A stretch of DNA of 64,000 bases, from assembly GCA_034509425.1 (NCBI GenBank), contig JAVTVJ010000946.1, positions 62,001 to 126,000 on the forward strand, in the 5' to 3' direction. Below the pieces are notes generated by a model. That model had not been told where the DNA came from and ran no database searches. It was given only the letters and a program-made list of their open reading frames with translations. The first letter of the stretch is position 1. Each line of letters begins with the position of its first letter. The translations under genes were made by a program, and so were the position numbers. Of the stretch, positions 46,429 to 54,934 are shown one piece after another. The DNA comes from Eopsaltria australis. Lineage: Eukaryota; Chordata; Aves; Passeriformes; Petroicidae.

Positions 46429-49176
46429 TTAAATGCTCTTTCTTCTTGCGAGAATAGCAGGTTGGTTTAGGTCCATCATCTTTGGATCTTTTCGTTGTGG
46501 ATGTTGTATTTTCTTCTTTCGACGCTTCCACGCCGTCGAGTCGTCTTGTCCGGGTGTCGTGGAGGGGTCATGGCACTCCTTTCTGAAAGGCTTAATATTT
46601 TTTGCCGGGAGCCAGCGCGGTCCGCCTGGGGTGGAGACACAACCGTATCCCCTTCCCCAGACGATTAGCGGCGCTGGCCCCATAATTTGCTGACTTTCAG
46701 GATCCTTGTACAACACTGGTGGACGTTCTGCCAATTTACTTCGGGCCGAATTCGTAAAATGTCTAAATACGGGGGGAGTCGGCTCACTTTCGGAGCAATT
46801 TAGGAAATTTAGAGTTATTAGCGCCTTGCAGAGGCGCTCAATGGGCGACTTTCCCTCTGCCTCTCCCCGCTGTTGTACAAGGAGCCTTTTCAAATCTCGA
46901 TGTTTCCTCTCTACTAGGGCTTGCCCAGTAGGAGAGTGAGGAATGCCGGTAGTATGTTTGACACCCCAGCCCTGCATAAATCCTCTGATGGTAGCGGAGG
47001 TATATGCAGGGCCATTGTCAGTCTTGATTTCTTTCGGGACTCCCAGCACAGAGAATGCCATTGTTAGGTGTCTTTTGACATCTCGTGCCTTCTCTCCCAT
47101 ATGGGCAGACGCAAATACTGCTCCTGAAAACGTGTCTACTGATACATGAACATACTTGAGCCTGCCAAAGGGAGAGAAGTGGGTTACGTCCATTTGCCAG
47201 ATCTCGTTAGAATTGATCCCCCTTGGGTTTACTCCTTGGTTAAATGATGGTATCTGGAATGATTGACAACTCGGGCATGTGGCCACTATGGCGCGAGCCT
47301 GCTCCAGAGAAAGACCAAACATTCTCCGGAGGGCCGGCGCATTTTGATGGTAACATTGGTGGCTCAGGCGTGCCTGTGCAAAGATGTCTGGGATGTTACA
47401 CTGCATGACAGGCATCGCCAGGGCGTCGGCCCTCGCATTCCCCTCTGAGATAAAACCAGGGAGGCCTGAATGCGACCTCACATGCATAACATAATATTGG
47501 TGCTTGCGGTGGGACAGGAGCTCAATCAGTCTCGCAAGCAGGCCAAATAGTTTCTGGTTTGGTACCTCCTTCAGTAAAGAATGTTCTGCCCTGGACACTA
47601 CTCCGGCCACATAAGCCGAATCAGTTACCAAATTGATAGGTTGCTCTTGAAACCTTTCGAACACTCTGACGACTGCGGCCAGTTCAGCGATCTGTGGAGA
47701 GCCCTCCACAACGTGAACTTCCTCGTCCCACTCGAGGGAAACTGGATCTCTCCAAGTCAAAACGGACTTGTGAGATGACCCAGAGCCGTCAGTGAAAACC
47801 GTCACAGCGTCGTGAATTGGGGTTCTACTTTGTACGAATTTGGGAGCCAATTGAAACGAGGTGTTAAACAAATCATGTTTTAGTTTTTTGCTTTCAATTT
47901 GGCCAATGTAGCTGTCCAAGGCTAATTGAAGGGTTTCACTTTCTTGCAAAACACTCTCAAATTGATCTAATTTCCAGGGGATTGTTATGCATGTAAAGTC
48001 GCACCCCGCCAGGGTGCGAAGCCGCCGCCGAGCTCGTGTAATGAGCTCTGCCACCAAATCTTGTGGCCTCGAGATAGTTTTGGACGGAGAGTGGGGCAAG
48101 AACACCCACTCTATGATTAAGAGTGGATCTTTAGCCCCCTCGTCCCACTGAAATACCAACCCATAATATGATGGTGTCTTTCCCAAGATAATGTATCTAA
48201 ATGGGAGATCAGGGTTGGTGCGATGTGCCCTTCGTGTTTTGATGGTAAACAATACCTTATCAATCACCCGCGCCGCCTCAGGGGTAATCTCAATGGGGCT
48301 GTCCAACGCGTGTCCACCTCGAAGCAACTGGAACAGCGGCGCAAGTTCTGCCGTCTGCAGTCCTAGAAGGGGTCTGATCCAATTGATAGATCCGCAAAGC
48401 TGGTGTAATTGTCGAAGTGTCTTGGGGTTCTGCTCTATTTGAAGAAGCTGCGGGACGATTGTTCTCTCCGTAATTTTAACACCTAGATACTTCCAGGGTT
48501 CTTGGTATTGGATTTTTTCTGTCTGAATTTCCATTCCCGCAGCTTGGATGGCTTCGACGACAGCGGTCAGGGTCATGTCCAGCAAACTCTTTTCTGGCGC
48601 GCACACTAAAACATCGTCCATGTAATGGACTATCCGTGCTTTGGGGTACGCCTTCCTAATGGGAGAAAGCACCTCGGAGACGTACCATTGGCATATTACC
48701 GGGGAATTCCTCATTCCCTGGGGCAGTACTAGCCAATGGTATCTCTTCATCGGCGCTTCTCTGTTTTTCCTTGGAACAGAGAAGGCGAACCTGGGCGCGT
48801 CAGCTGGATTCAAGGGAATGCTAAAAAAGCAGTCCTTTATGTCAATAATGGCGACTGGCCATCCCTTTGGTAACATTGACGGTGACGGGAGGCCAGGCTG
48901 TAATGGACCCATCTCCTCCATGACCTTGTTAACAGCGCGGAGGTCATGGAGGAGTCGCCATTTGTCCTTCCCCGACTTTTTGATGACAAACACCGGGGTG
49001 TTCCAGGGGCTTGAGGAGGGCGCTAGATGACCTTTTTTTAGCTGTTCTTCAACTAGTTGTTCCAAAACACGCAGTTTGTCATCTCTTAGGGGCCACTGCT
49101 CCACCCTGACTGGTTGATCAGTCAGCCATTTAATGGCGGGGGTGGTGCGTGCAGCAGTGACCCCCCCTAGAAATCC
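46429..49176 (-). CDS. pol: pol: reverse transcriptase, RNase H, integrase
   Basis: Reached by a -1 shift from pro. The frame is also open upstream to a Met at 49218, which gives 929 residues; numbering here uses that ORF. Reverse transcriptase: Asp126 and YMDD (199-202). RNase H: Asp477, Glu512, Asp533, Asp598. Integrase: zinc site His620, His624, Cys648, Cys651, and DDE triad Asp677, Asp734, Glu770 with 35 residues between the last two. The C-terminal region has the usual WGRGYG and PRWLPAKNIKPF blocks. All key residues are present and no stop interrupts the frame. It ends in a basic tail. The type is class II (beta/alpha-like). Confidence 0.95.
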   Translation of the reverse strand, partial: GFLGGVTAARTTPAIKWLTDQPVRVEQWPLRDDKLRVLEQLVEEQLKKGHLAPSSSPWNTPVFVIKKSGKDKWRLLHDLRAVNKVMEEMGPLQPGLPSPSMLPKGWPVAIIDIKDCFFSIPLNPADAPRFAFSVPRKNREAPMKRYHWLVLPQGMRNSPVICQWYVSEVLSPIRKAYPKARIVHYMDDVLVCAPEKSLLDMTLTAVVEAIQAAGMEIQTEKIQYQEPWKYLGVKITERTIVPQLLQIEQNPKTLRQLHQLCGSINWIRPLLGLQTAELAPLFQLLRGGHALDSPIEITPEAARVIDKVLFTIKTRRAHRTNPDLPFRYIILGKTPSYYGLVFQWDEGAKDPLLIIEWVFLPHSPSKTISRPQDLVAELITRARRRLRTLAGCDFTCITIPWKLDQFESVLQESETLQLALDSYIGQIESKKLKHDLFNTSFQLAPKFVQSRTPIHDAVTVFTDGSGSSHKSVLTWRDPVSLEWDEEVHVVEGSPQIAELAAVVRVFERFQEQPINLVTDSAYVAGVVSRAEHSLLKEVPNQKLFGLLARLIELLSHRKHQYYVMHVRSHSGLPGFISEGNARADALAMPVMQCNIPDIFAQARLSHQCYHQNAPALRRMFGLSLEQARAIVATCPSCQSFQIPSFNQGVNPRGINSNEIWQMDVTHFSPFGRLKYVHVSVDTFSGAVFASAHMGEKARDVKRHLTMAFSVLGVPKEIKTDNGPAYTSATIRGFMQGWGVKHTTGIPHSPTGQALVERKHRDLKRLLVQQRGEAEGKSPIERLCKALITLNFLNCSESEPTPPVFRHFTNSARSKLAERPPVLYKDPESQQIMGPAPLIVWGRGYGCVSTPGGPRWLPAKNIKPFRKECHDPSTTPGQDDSTAWKRRKKKIQHPQRKDPKMMDLNQPAILARRKSI

Positions 49177-49970
49177 CCCTTCGGTGGTATTCGGGGAATT
49201 TCTAGGGTCGCCCCCCATTGGGACATTACGTCCCTGCCTATCAAATTGAACCCTAGGGGAAGGACAAAGGGTTTAACTGAGGCCGTATGTCCATCGGGGC
49301 TTTGGATTATGATGTTGGAGGTGCTCTTTTTTGGGGCAACCGGGCCTCCTACGCCGTAAAGGCCTTGGGAGGCTTCCTTGGTTCCCCACTCTCTGGGCCA
49401 TTCAGCTTGTGAAATGATAGTAACATCAGCACCTGTGTCTAAGAGTCCATAACTGTGAAAGGAAGATCTCCCATTGTCTATTTTACAGTCTATGATAGGT
49501 TTGTCTTTTCCGACGACCTCGGACCACCAAATACATGGGGTACGTCGATCTCTTGGCAGGCAGTCAGGTAAAACGATGGCTTGCCCGATCCATGTATTTT
49601 TGGGAAGAAACCAGGGAGTTGTATTTGGGCATATAGCTAAAGACAGGTTCTTCCCTGGGCGGTAGTCTCTAATTTCAGGAATAACATAGATTCCCGGAGG
49701 TCCCCGAGAAGAGTCTCCGGTTAATAATACAGTCATTGAGTGTGGGGGTGGGTGTTTCAGAGTCACTGCAACGTGCTGGAATTCCCCCGATACTAAATGC
49801 AAGGTAAAAGCAGTGACGATGTCATATCGGTAACATACCTCTCGCTCCGGCGCTCCATCGGGTGTTTCTAAAGTTCGCGATGGGGATGGCACGGAGCTCC
49901 CGCTGGTTGCAGCCTTTAATTTGTTGGCTGGGGAGCGTGACGCTGCTCCACGCTCCCATCCCCGTTTCCC
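49167..49970 (-). CDS. pro: pro: protease with an upstream degenerate dUTPase-like segment
   Basis: Read by a -1 shift from gag; the frame is open upstream to 50036 (289 residues, used for numbering). The aspartic protease active site is LLDTGADVTII with DTG at 200-202, and the flap and late GRDVMSQWGA block are typical. Residues ~70-157 resemble a betaretroviral dUTPase in order (SSRGPPGIYVIP, then RDYRPG, then IGQAIVLP), but the usual catalytic GVID-type motif is not there. It ends in a TAG right after the pro-pol slip site. The protease looks complete, the dUTPase inactive. Confidence 0.9.
   Translation of the reverse strand, partial: GKRGWERGAASRSPANKLKAATSGSSVPSPSRTLETPDGAPEREVCYRYDIVTAFTLHLVSGEFQHVAVTLKHPPPHSMTVLLTGDSSRGPPGIYVIPEIRDYRPGKNLSLAICPNTTPWFLPKNTWIGQAIVLPDCLPRDRRTPCIWWSEVVGKDKPIIDCKIDNGRSSFHSYGLLDTGADVTIISQAEWPREWGTKEASQGLYGVGGPVAPKKSTSNIIIQSPDGHTASVKPFVLPLGFNLIGRDVMSQWGATLEIPRIPPKGDF
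49170..49176 (-). promoter_or_regulatory. pro-pol -1 frameshift slip site GGATTTC
   Basis: On the minus strand the pro frame reads G GAT TTC TAG, so a -1 slip gives GGA TTT and enters pol. It resembles the GGAUUUA pro-pol site of mouse mammary tumour virus, with C as the last base. The pro stop follows at once (49167-49169). Confidence 0.75.
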
Positions 49971-52063
49971 GGAGTGGGGAACATACCGGTTGACGTTTGG
50001 GTCCACCAGGGAAACGCCAGCGGGGACATCATCCATGGCGGCATCACGACATTTTGAGATGTCAGTGGCTGCTGGAATGACACTGTGCTCGGGGGTGCAG
50101 TGGCATTAGTATTATTGTTGTTAGACATTGGTTTCGGCGCTGATGGTTTTGGCTTTTTACAGTTTTTAGCAAAGTGTCCAGGGAGCCCACAATTAAAGCA
50201 TTTCGGTTTGGGACGAGTGTCCGTTTCAGTGGTAAACACGGTGGGTTTGACCCTTGGATGGGAATCTCTAGTTTCTTTGGCTGGTTTTTCCCGGATCTCA
50301 GAGCACCTCTCGGTAATTAAGTCAATGGAAGGGGGCGGTTCGGCGGGTAGGGTATCTATGATACGGCGGCAGTCCTCATTAGCGTTCTGCCTTACCATTT
50401 CTAGAAGCATTTCCCGTAGCAGATCGGGATTAGTAATTGTCCGAGCCATCGCTTCGCGAAGGCGGTCTACAAAGATTACAAAGCTTTCATTGGGTCCCTG
50501 CTTGATATCAGCATAGCTTTTAATTGGTGCCAGGTCTACGGGAATACTAAACAAAATCCTCTTTGCCACATTCTGGATTTCATGCAACACCTCCTCTGGC
50601 ACGTTCGCAGCTTGATCTTGGGGCTTAGAAAAGTTCCCATCACCCGCTAGGTGATCCATAGTAAGTGCTGCTTTATTAGGGTCTCTTTTGTATATCTCAA
50701 GCAGCTTGTGGAGTTCTCTCCTCCACTTCTTCTCCCACACCCAATATTGGGGTTCTAATAGTAAACTTGTCATTAAACTCTTAATGTCTTTTGATACCAG
50801 GGTGGATGACTCGAAGGTTGCATTAACTAGACTTTTAAAATATGATGAATTTCGCCCAAAATCCTTTCCTGCCTTACAAATATCTTTAATGATCCACTGC
50901 GACAGTGGTTCCCACCGTGGGTTTAACCCTTGCCGGTTGTATGTAACTGGAGCAGCGAATGGAATGGCTGCAGCTGCGAAGGCTTGGCAAGCCTCCGTCG
51001 TCCCCCCTCCCGGCTCAGACCCGTGGGAACTGGAAGCCTGGGCGTGGGAAAGTGGAAGGGGGGCGGGGTTCCCAGGGGACGAGACAGGAAGGTGGGCGGG
51101 GTGCGCGACGGCAGGGGTGGAGGGTGTTGGGGGGTGGAGCAGGGAAGGCGGGAGGGGACCCGTCGGATTGACATCTCCGGCCGCAGAGGGTGGGACCGAC
51201 GCGTGGCCAATCGACGCCAAGGGGGTAGGGCTAGGGGAGGGGGTTAGGGGTTTCCCGCCGCGATCTCCCGCCGCAGAGGGTGGGATCGACGCGTGACCAA
51301 TCGACGCCAAGGGGGTAGGGCTAGGGGAGGGGGTTAGGTGTTCCTCGCCGCGATCTCCCGCGCGCGCGCACTTCGAACAGCAAGTGCCGCAATGCGGCAT
51401 TTCTCTAACGGTCACCCCGCCATCCTGTGGCGCAGTTCGTGTTTCTTTGTCGCCATCTTTATGTGGCGCCGTTAGAAAATCTAAGCAACTACGATAACCA
51501 GGGGGACTGGGCGCAACAGGCGCGACTGGGGGAGAGGGGTTAGGAATGAGGGTAAGGGTAGGGTCTGTCTCGGGTTGGCCCGTCCCGGGACAGAAGGGGT
51601 CGGTGGTCTTCCCGCGCGGGTCGGGGTCTTTAGCACCCCGGATTTCTCCCCCGCGCCCACGGCAATCGGGGGGTACCTGCGTGGGTTGACTACTCGGGGT
51701 AGCGGGGTCGGGATCGAGGGAGATAGGGGGTTCATATGGGGCAGGGGTTTCAACATCGGCAACTCTCAAACTCTCCCCATTACTCGCCCAGACACGATAA
51801 ATTAAAACTTGTAAAGGAAAAAACTGTCTAACTGAATCATCTCCTCGTTCGAAAAACTCTGTTAACTTTTGTCCCACATCATCCCAAAACTGAACTCTTA
51901 GAACAACGGAAGGCTGTGAAAAGGGCACATACTTAATGATCCACTTTACAAATTTTCTTAACAAAATCTTATCAAAATTTTCCCCGCTATCTTGTAGTCT
52001 AAGTTTAACAGTATAATATAAACTAGAAATCTCCCGGTTCTTTCTTGACAGTTGGTTGCCCAT
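49916..52063 (-). CDS. gag: gag: structural polyprotein
   Basis: Open from 52072 (718 residues, used for numbering). I choose the second Met, three codons on, because it gives MGNQLSRK, an N-myristoylation signal for membrane targeting. Matrix ~4-100; a long Pro-rich region ~105-360 with two tandem 30-residue repeats (about 240-299); capsid ~370-600 with a major homology region (QGPNESFVIFVDRLREA, 525-541); one zinc knuckle Cys625, Cys628, His633, Cys638; then PSAP (643-646), a possible late-budding motif. Having one knuckle is unusual, because alpha- and betaretroviruses normally have two. The frameshift site lies near the C terminus. No break was seen. Confidence 0.93.
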   Translation of the reverse strand: MGNQLSRKNREISSLYYTVKLRLQDSGENFDKILLRKFVKWIIKYVPFSQPSVVLRVQFWDDVGQKLTEFFERGDDSVRQFFPLQVLIYRVWASNGESLRVADVETPAPYEPPISLDPDPATPSSQPTQVPPDCRGRGGEIRGAKDPDPRGKTTDPFCPGTGQPETDPTLTLIPNPSPPVAPVAPSPPGYRSCLDFLTAPHKDGDKETRTAPQDGGVTVREMPHCGTCCSKCARAGDRGEEHLTPSPSPTPLASIGHASIPPSAAGDRGGKPLTPSPSPTPLASIGHASVPPSAAGDVNPTGPLPPSLLHPPTPSTPAVAHPAHLPVSSPGNPAPLPLSHAQASSSHGSEPGGGTTEACQAFAAAAIPFAAPVTYNRQGLNPRWEPLSQWIIKDICKAGKDFGRNSSYFKSLVNATFESSTLVSKDIKSLMTSLLLEPQYWVWEKKWRRELHKLLEIYKRDPNKAALTMDHLAGDGNFSKPQDQAANVPEEVLHEIQNVAKRILFSIPVDLAPIKSYADIKQGPNESFVIFVDRLREAMARTITNPDLLREMLLEMVRQNANEDCRRIIDTLPAEPPPSIDLITERCSEIREKPAKETRDSHPRVKPTVFTTETDTRPKPKCFNCGLPGHFAKNCKKPKPSAPKPMSNNNNTNATAPPSTVSFQQPLTSQNVVMPPWMMSPLAFPWWTQTSTGMFPTPGNGDGSVEQRHAPQPTN
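49931..49957 (-). promoter_or_regulatory. Frameshift-stimulating hairpin
   Basis: Perfect 9 bp stem GGGAGCGTG / CACGCTCCC with a 9-base loop, starting six bases after the GGGAAAC slip site. Spacing and strength fit a -1 frameshift stimulator. A pseudoknot with downstream bases is possible but was not shown. Confidence 0.82.
49964..49970 (-). promoter_or_regulatory. gag-pro -1 frameshift slip site GGGAAAC
   Basis: In the gag frame it reads G GGA AAC, the correct phase for tandem slippage, and pro is in the -1 frame at this point. The heptamer is the one used at gag-pro by Mason-Pfizer-type betaretroviruses. The gag stop lies at 49916-49918, about 45 bases on. Confidence 0.92.
51181..51360 (-). 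repeat. 90 bp tandem duplication inside gag
   Basis: Two units (51181-51270 and 51271-51360) differ at five positions and keep the frame. They encode a Ser/Pro-rich segment with LTPSPSPTPLASIGHAS. Confidence 0.95.
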
Positions 52064-52427
52064 TTCTGCCAAGAAATTTCTGTGCTCACCTCGGTAAAAT
52101 AAAAGGGAATAAACACCGAGCTTACCGCTCTCTTAACGCACCGGCGCTCCGACGCCTTCCACGCAGCTGCGATTTCTCAGGCTACCAAGCCTCTCACTTC
52201 GGGCCACCGAGCCCCTAAAATCCACAAAAACGAACTGAAATCCGGAGGTGAGGTCTCCGCCGAGAACAGCTCTCCCACTGAACTGCTGGGAGATCACTGT
52301 TCTCCCTGCAAATCCCCCCTCTAAAACAGAGGAGAAATGCAGGGGTTGGCTCTCAACGCGCGTCGTCGTCGGTGGTAGACGAGCAGTCCTGACTGGTTCG
52401 GAGAAACCAGAACGTTGGGCGCCAAAC
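52064..52427 (-). other. Proviral 5' leader with primer binding site and candidate splice donors
   Basis: Between the 5' LTR and gag. Two good donor-like sites precede the gag start on the minus strand: GCG|GTAAGC (GT at 52125-52124) and GAG|GTGAGC (GT at 52089-52088). The leader would also be expected to carry the packaging signal, which I cannot identify. Confidence 0.6.
52407..52424 (-). other. Primer binding site, tRNA-Lys(1,2) type
   Basis: Minus strand TGGCGCCCAACGTTCTGG, three bases after the LTR end. The first 13 bases match the binding site for the Lys(1,2) primer used by Mason-Pfizer-like viruses; the last five differ. Confidence 0.82.
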
Positions 52428-53048
52428 TGCCGCAGAAAAGCCGCTGAGGGGTTTTTCTGCGGATCCCCGTCCCGGGAGCCTCCTGCCGGTGGTTGCCCCG
52501 TCCCCTCCCAGCGGACCACGAATGTCCTAAGCTTTCGCTGGACAGACGTGGGAGACTAGCCGTCTCCTAGGAGAGAGGGAGCGTCGGAGGATCCTAGGAT
52601 TTTCCTGGGGTGCCGCGGAGAATCAGGGAGGACTCTCGCCTTGGGTAACAGAGTACTTTATTGCTCTCAATCCCGGGGCAGAAGAGCCTCGAGCTAGCTC
52701 ATGCAAGGGTACATAACGGAACATGAGGGCCAATAGGGAACGACCGAAGGGGTGGAGTTGGGGAAGGGACAGGGGTTTACTTCCAATGGTAAGGAACCGG
52801 GGGGGGGATAACCGGCAACAGACAAATCACAATGTACAGAACTGAGAACTCTCTGGAAGAAGGGAAAGGATCAAACTTGGATAGACGAACGGGAAAACCA
52901 GTGACAAGCAACGAGGAGGAGTCATAGGAGTGGTCAGCATTCAGACTATACCCCAGACGTCTTTATCCTGGGGGTGGAACTAGGATCTTTCCACCACGAA
53001 TTCTCACGGGGTTTCTGGAGTTTTAATTCCATGCTTACCACTCCTACA
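52428..53048 (-). repeat. Proviral 5' LTR (viral promoter)
   Basis: Same boundaries as the 3' LTR. Compared with it there are three substitutions (52981, 53006, 53019) and a five-base shorter G run. The AATAAA signal is at 52657-52662. Two reverse CCAAT boxes lie in U3. A TATA-like TTATGTA sits about 60 bases before the AATAAA. Transcription would run leftward, antisense to ITGA9. Confidence 0.96.
52430..52462 (-). other. U5-terminal hairpin, 5' LTR copy beside the primer binding site
   Basis: Identical to 44318-44350. In the RNA it lies next to the primer binding site, as the U5 inverted-repeat stem does in avian retroviruses. Confidence 0.7.
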
Positions 53049-53190
53049 ATGAAGGTTCATGGAGGATGTGCTAGAAACTGATTTATCCTGATTTTGGTGT
53101 GCAGGATGTTACTGTAGATGTGAAATGAAGAAAAAGATCATGCTCAGGAGCCGTGATGTAAAGGGAAGCACTGTCTTGTAAGTTGTAAAG

Positions 53191-53252
53191 GAATATGTTG
53201 GACTCAATGATCTTAGAGGTATTTTCCAATGGTTGATGCTTTTATGATTCTT
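53191..53252 (+). mobile_element. CR1 3' tail fragment
   Basis: GTTGGACTCAATGATCTTAG then GTATTTTCCAA and TTTTATGATTCTTTATGA follow the CR1 3' end consensus. It lies about 140 bases right of the provirus. Confidence 0.65.
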
Positions 53253-54934
53253 TATGAGAGTCAGTGAAAGCCTTTTCCCAAACACTTACCTGGAACATCA
53301 TCTGCAGAAAGCAGCAGTTTTCAAGTTTCCAAGTGCCAAATGTGCATTTTCCTCCCTCTGAAGAAAGATCTTCCCTCCATTGTGCAACTTCTCTATGACA
53401 AACAGAGAACAAAGTCCAAACAACCAAACAAAACACAAAAATCAGAGTAGACCTAGATCTGACCATTCTGAGATTCACCAATGAAATGATAACTGTCTGG
53501 CTTTTAAAATCTAGAAAGCGAACAGAGACCCAAAAACCACAAAATCAAAGGAAATGGAAGGTTCTGGAGTGAGAAAGACAAACCTCATGATCCCTAATTC
53601 TGAGGTGGGCTGTTATCAGGGAAGATCCCTTTCTGTTCCAGTCCCTCTGGTGTTTTCTACAGGCAGTGATTTAGATACCAAAAAACTCCTTAAATTCCAG
53701 AAATATTTAAGAATATTCTGAATGGAAAACTTCAATGCAGCCACAGCAGAAATGGAACCATGGATATGTTTGATTGGTAATTAAAGAGTGGTTCCCACCC
53801 ATTCAAACAGTGACATTTCAGAGCAGTCTTTGGTTGGTTTGAAGAGGGAACTGGTTAATTTTATGGAAGATTTCTATTTTCTGAGATACATCTTCCTTCT
53901 GTATTTTTCTGCTACTATTTCCAAGCCTCCCATTGCTCTAATCAGCCTCATGTCGTGGTACAGAACCAGCCACCACTTCAAACAAGAGCCTCAGCCCTCC
54001 CATTGCTCCACCAAGGTTATTTTGTTCCTGGGCAGAGCTCAGAGATGGCTCGAGGCTAAAAAAGTCTTGATAATAATTTTACATGTAAACTCAAACAAGT
54101 AATTACAGAAGGAGGACACAGAAGGGATTTTCCAGGTCACCTTCCCACTGCACAAATTCAGGATCAGTGCAAAGATCTTTGGGACATCAAGAGAAGGTCA
54201 TTTCATCTCTGCCTTGCTGTTTCTGCAGAATATCCCAGATAGCCCAGGTGCTCAGCTGGGTGAGGCATCACTGGTTTGGGCTCTCTGATCTCCAGGAACA
54301 GCTGCCAGGTACAGGAGAGGGATTATTTTGATGTGAAAGGCTGATGAAGCCTAAAAATGTCCCTGCCCTACCAGACAGATGTGAGAAAGCAAAGTGTGAG
54401 GAAGTATGCTATTGAGAGGGAGCAGGAAAAAAAAAGACACGTGTTTACAAGAGCTTGGTGAGTCACATCATCTCAATAACTCAGAGATTGATGTAGTTAT
54501 GCAAATGTCAGACATCATGTTTGAACAAAAGGTTACTCACTCACACAACCTGAAGCTTTTACTGCTAATGAAGCATTAACTTCCATCTCAATATGGGACC
54601 ATGAGGAATTTAGGACTTTTTATAGCTCAACTCATGAATGATTGAGCGATATAAAAATAACAATACCCTGTTTCTCACTCATCTGAGACAGAGGATTTAG
54701 TTTCTTCTTTTCTTTCTACCTGCAGTTTCTAATTGACAGGAAAACTCAAATCTTGGTTTCTGTTTGTCACTTTATGTTGTGGGATGAGGCAGTCAGAGAA
54801 CAGTGACAGCATGAGATGCAGGCTGTACAAAGTGCTGCCAAGCTTCTCTTACACCAGTGAGGAAGTTGGGACACGGGCAATTTTAAGCCTGTTTTAGGCT
54901 CAGATAAGAATATATTTTCTGAATTACTTAATTA
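53253..54934. other. Non-coding DNA right of the provirus
   Basis: No exon, splice pair or named repeat was recognised. Confidence 0.55.

Larger units (their letters stand above)
44316..53048 (-). mobile_element. Near-complete class II endogenous retrovirus (provirus)
   Basis: The 8.7 kb element has two LTRs of 626 and 621 bp, a Lys-type primer binding site, gag, pro, pol and env in order, and a polypurine tract next to the 3' LTR. All four coding regions are open in the sequence given. gag, pro and pol occupy three frames joined by two -1 shifts, as in betaretroviruses. The LTRs differ by three substitutions and one 5-base indel in a G run, which points to recent integration (order of a million years at typical bird neutral rates, an inference). 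The element is antisense to ITGA9. Flanking bases GAGCTT (left) and ATGAAG (right) do not match, so no target duplication is visible. Confidence 0.95.

Noticed and set aside
50688..51296. 202-residue plus-strand ORF
   Set aside because: Shadow of gag on the opposite strand.
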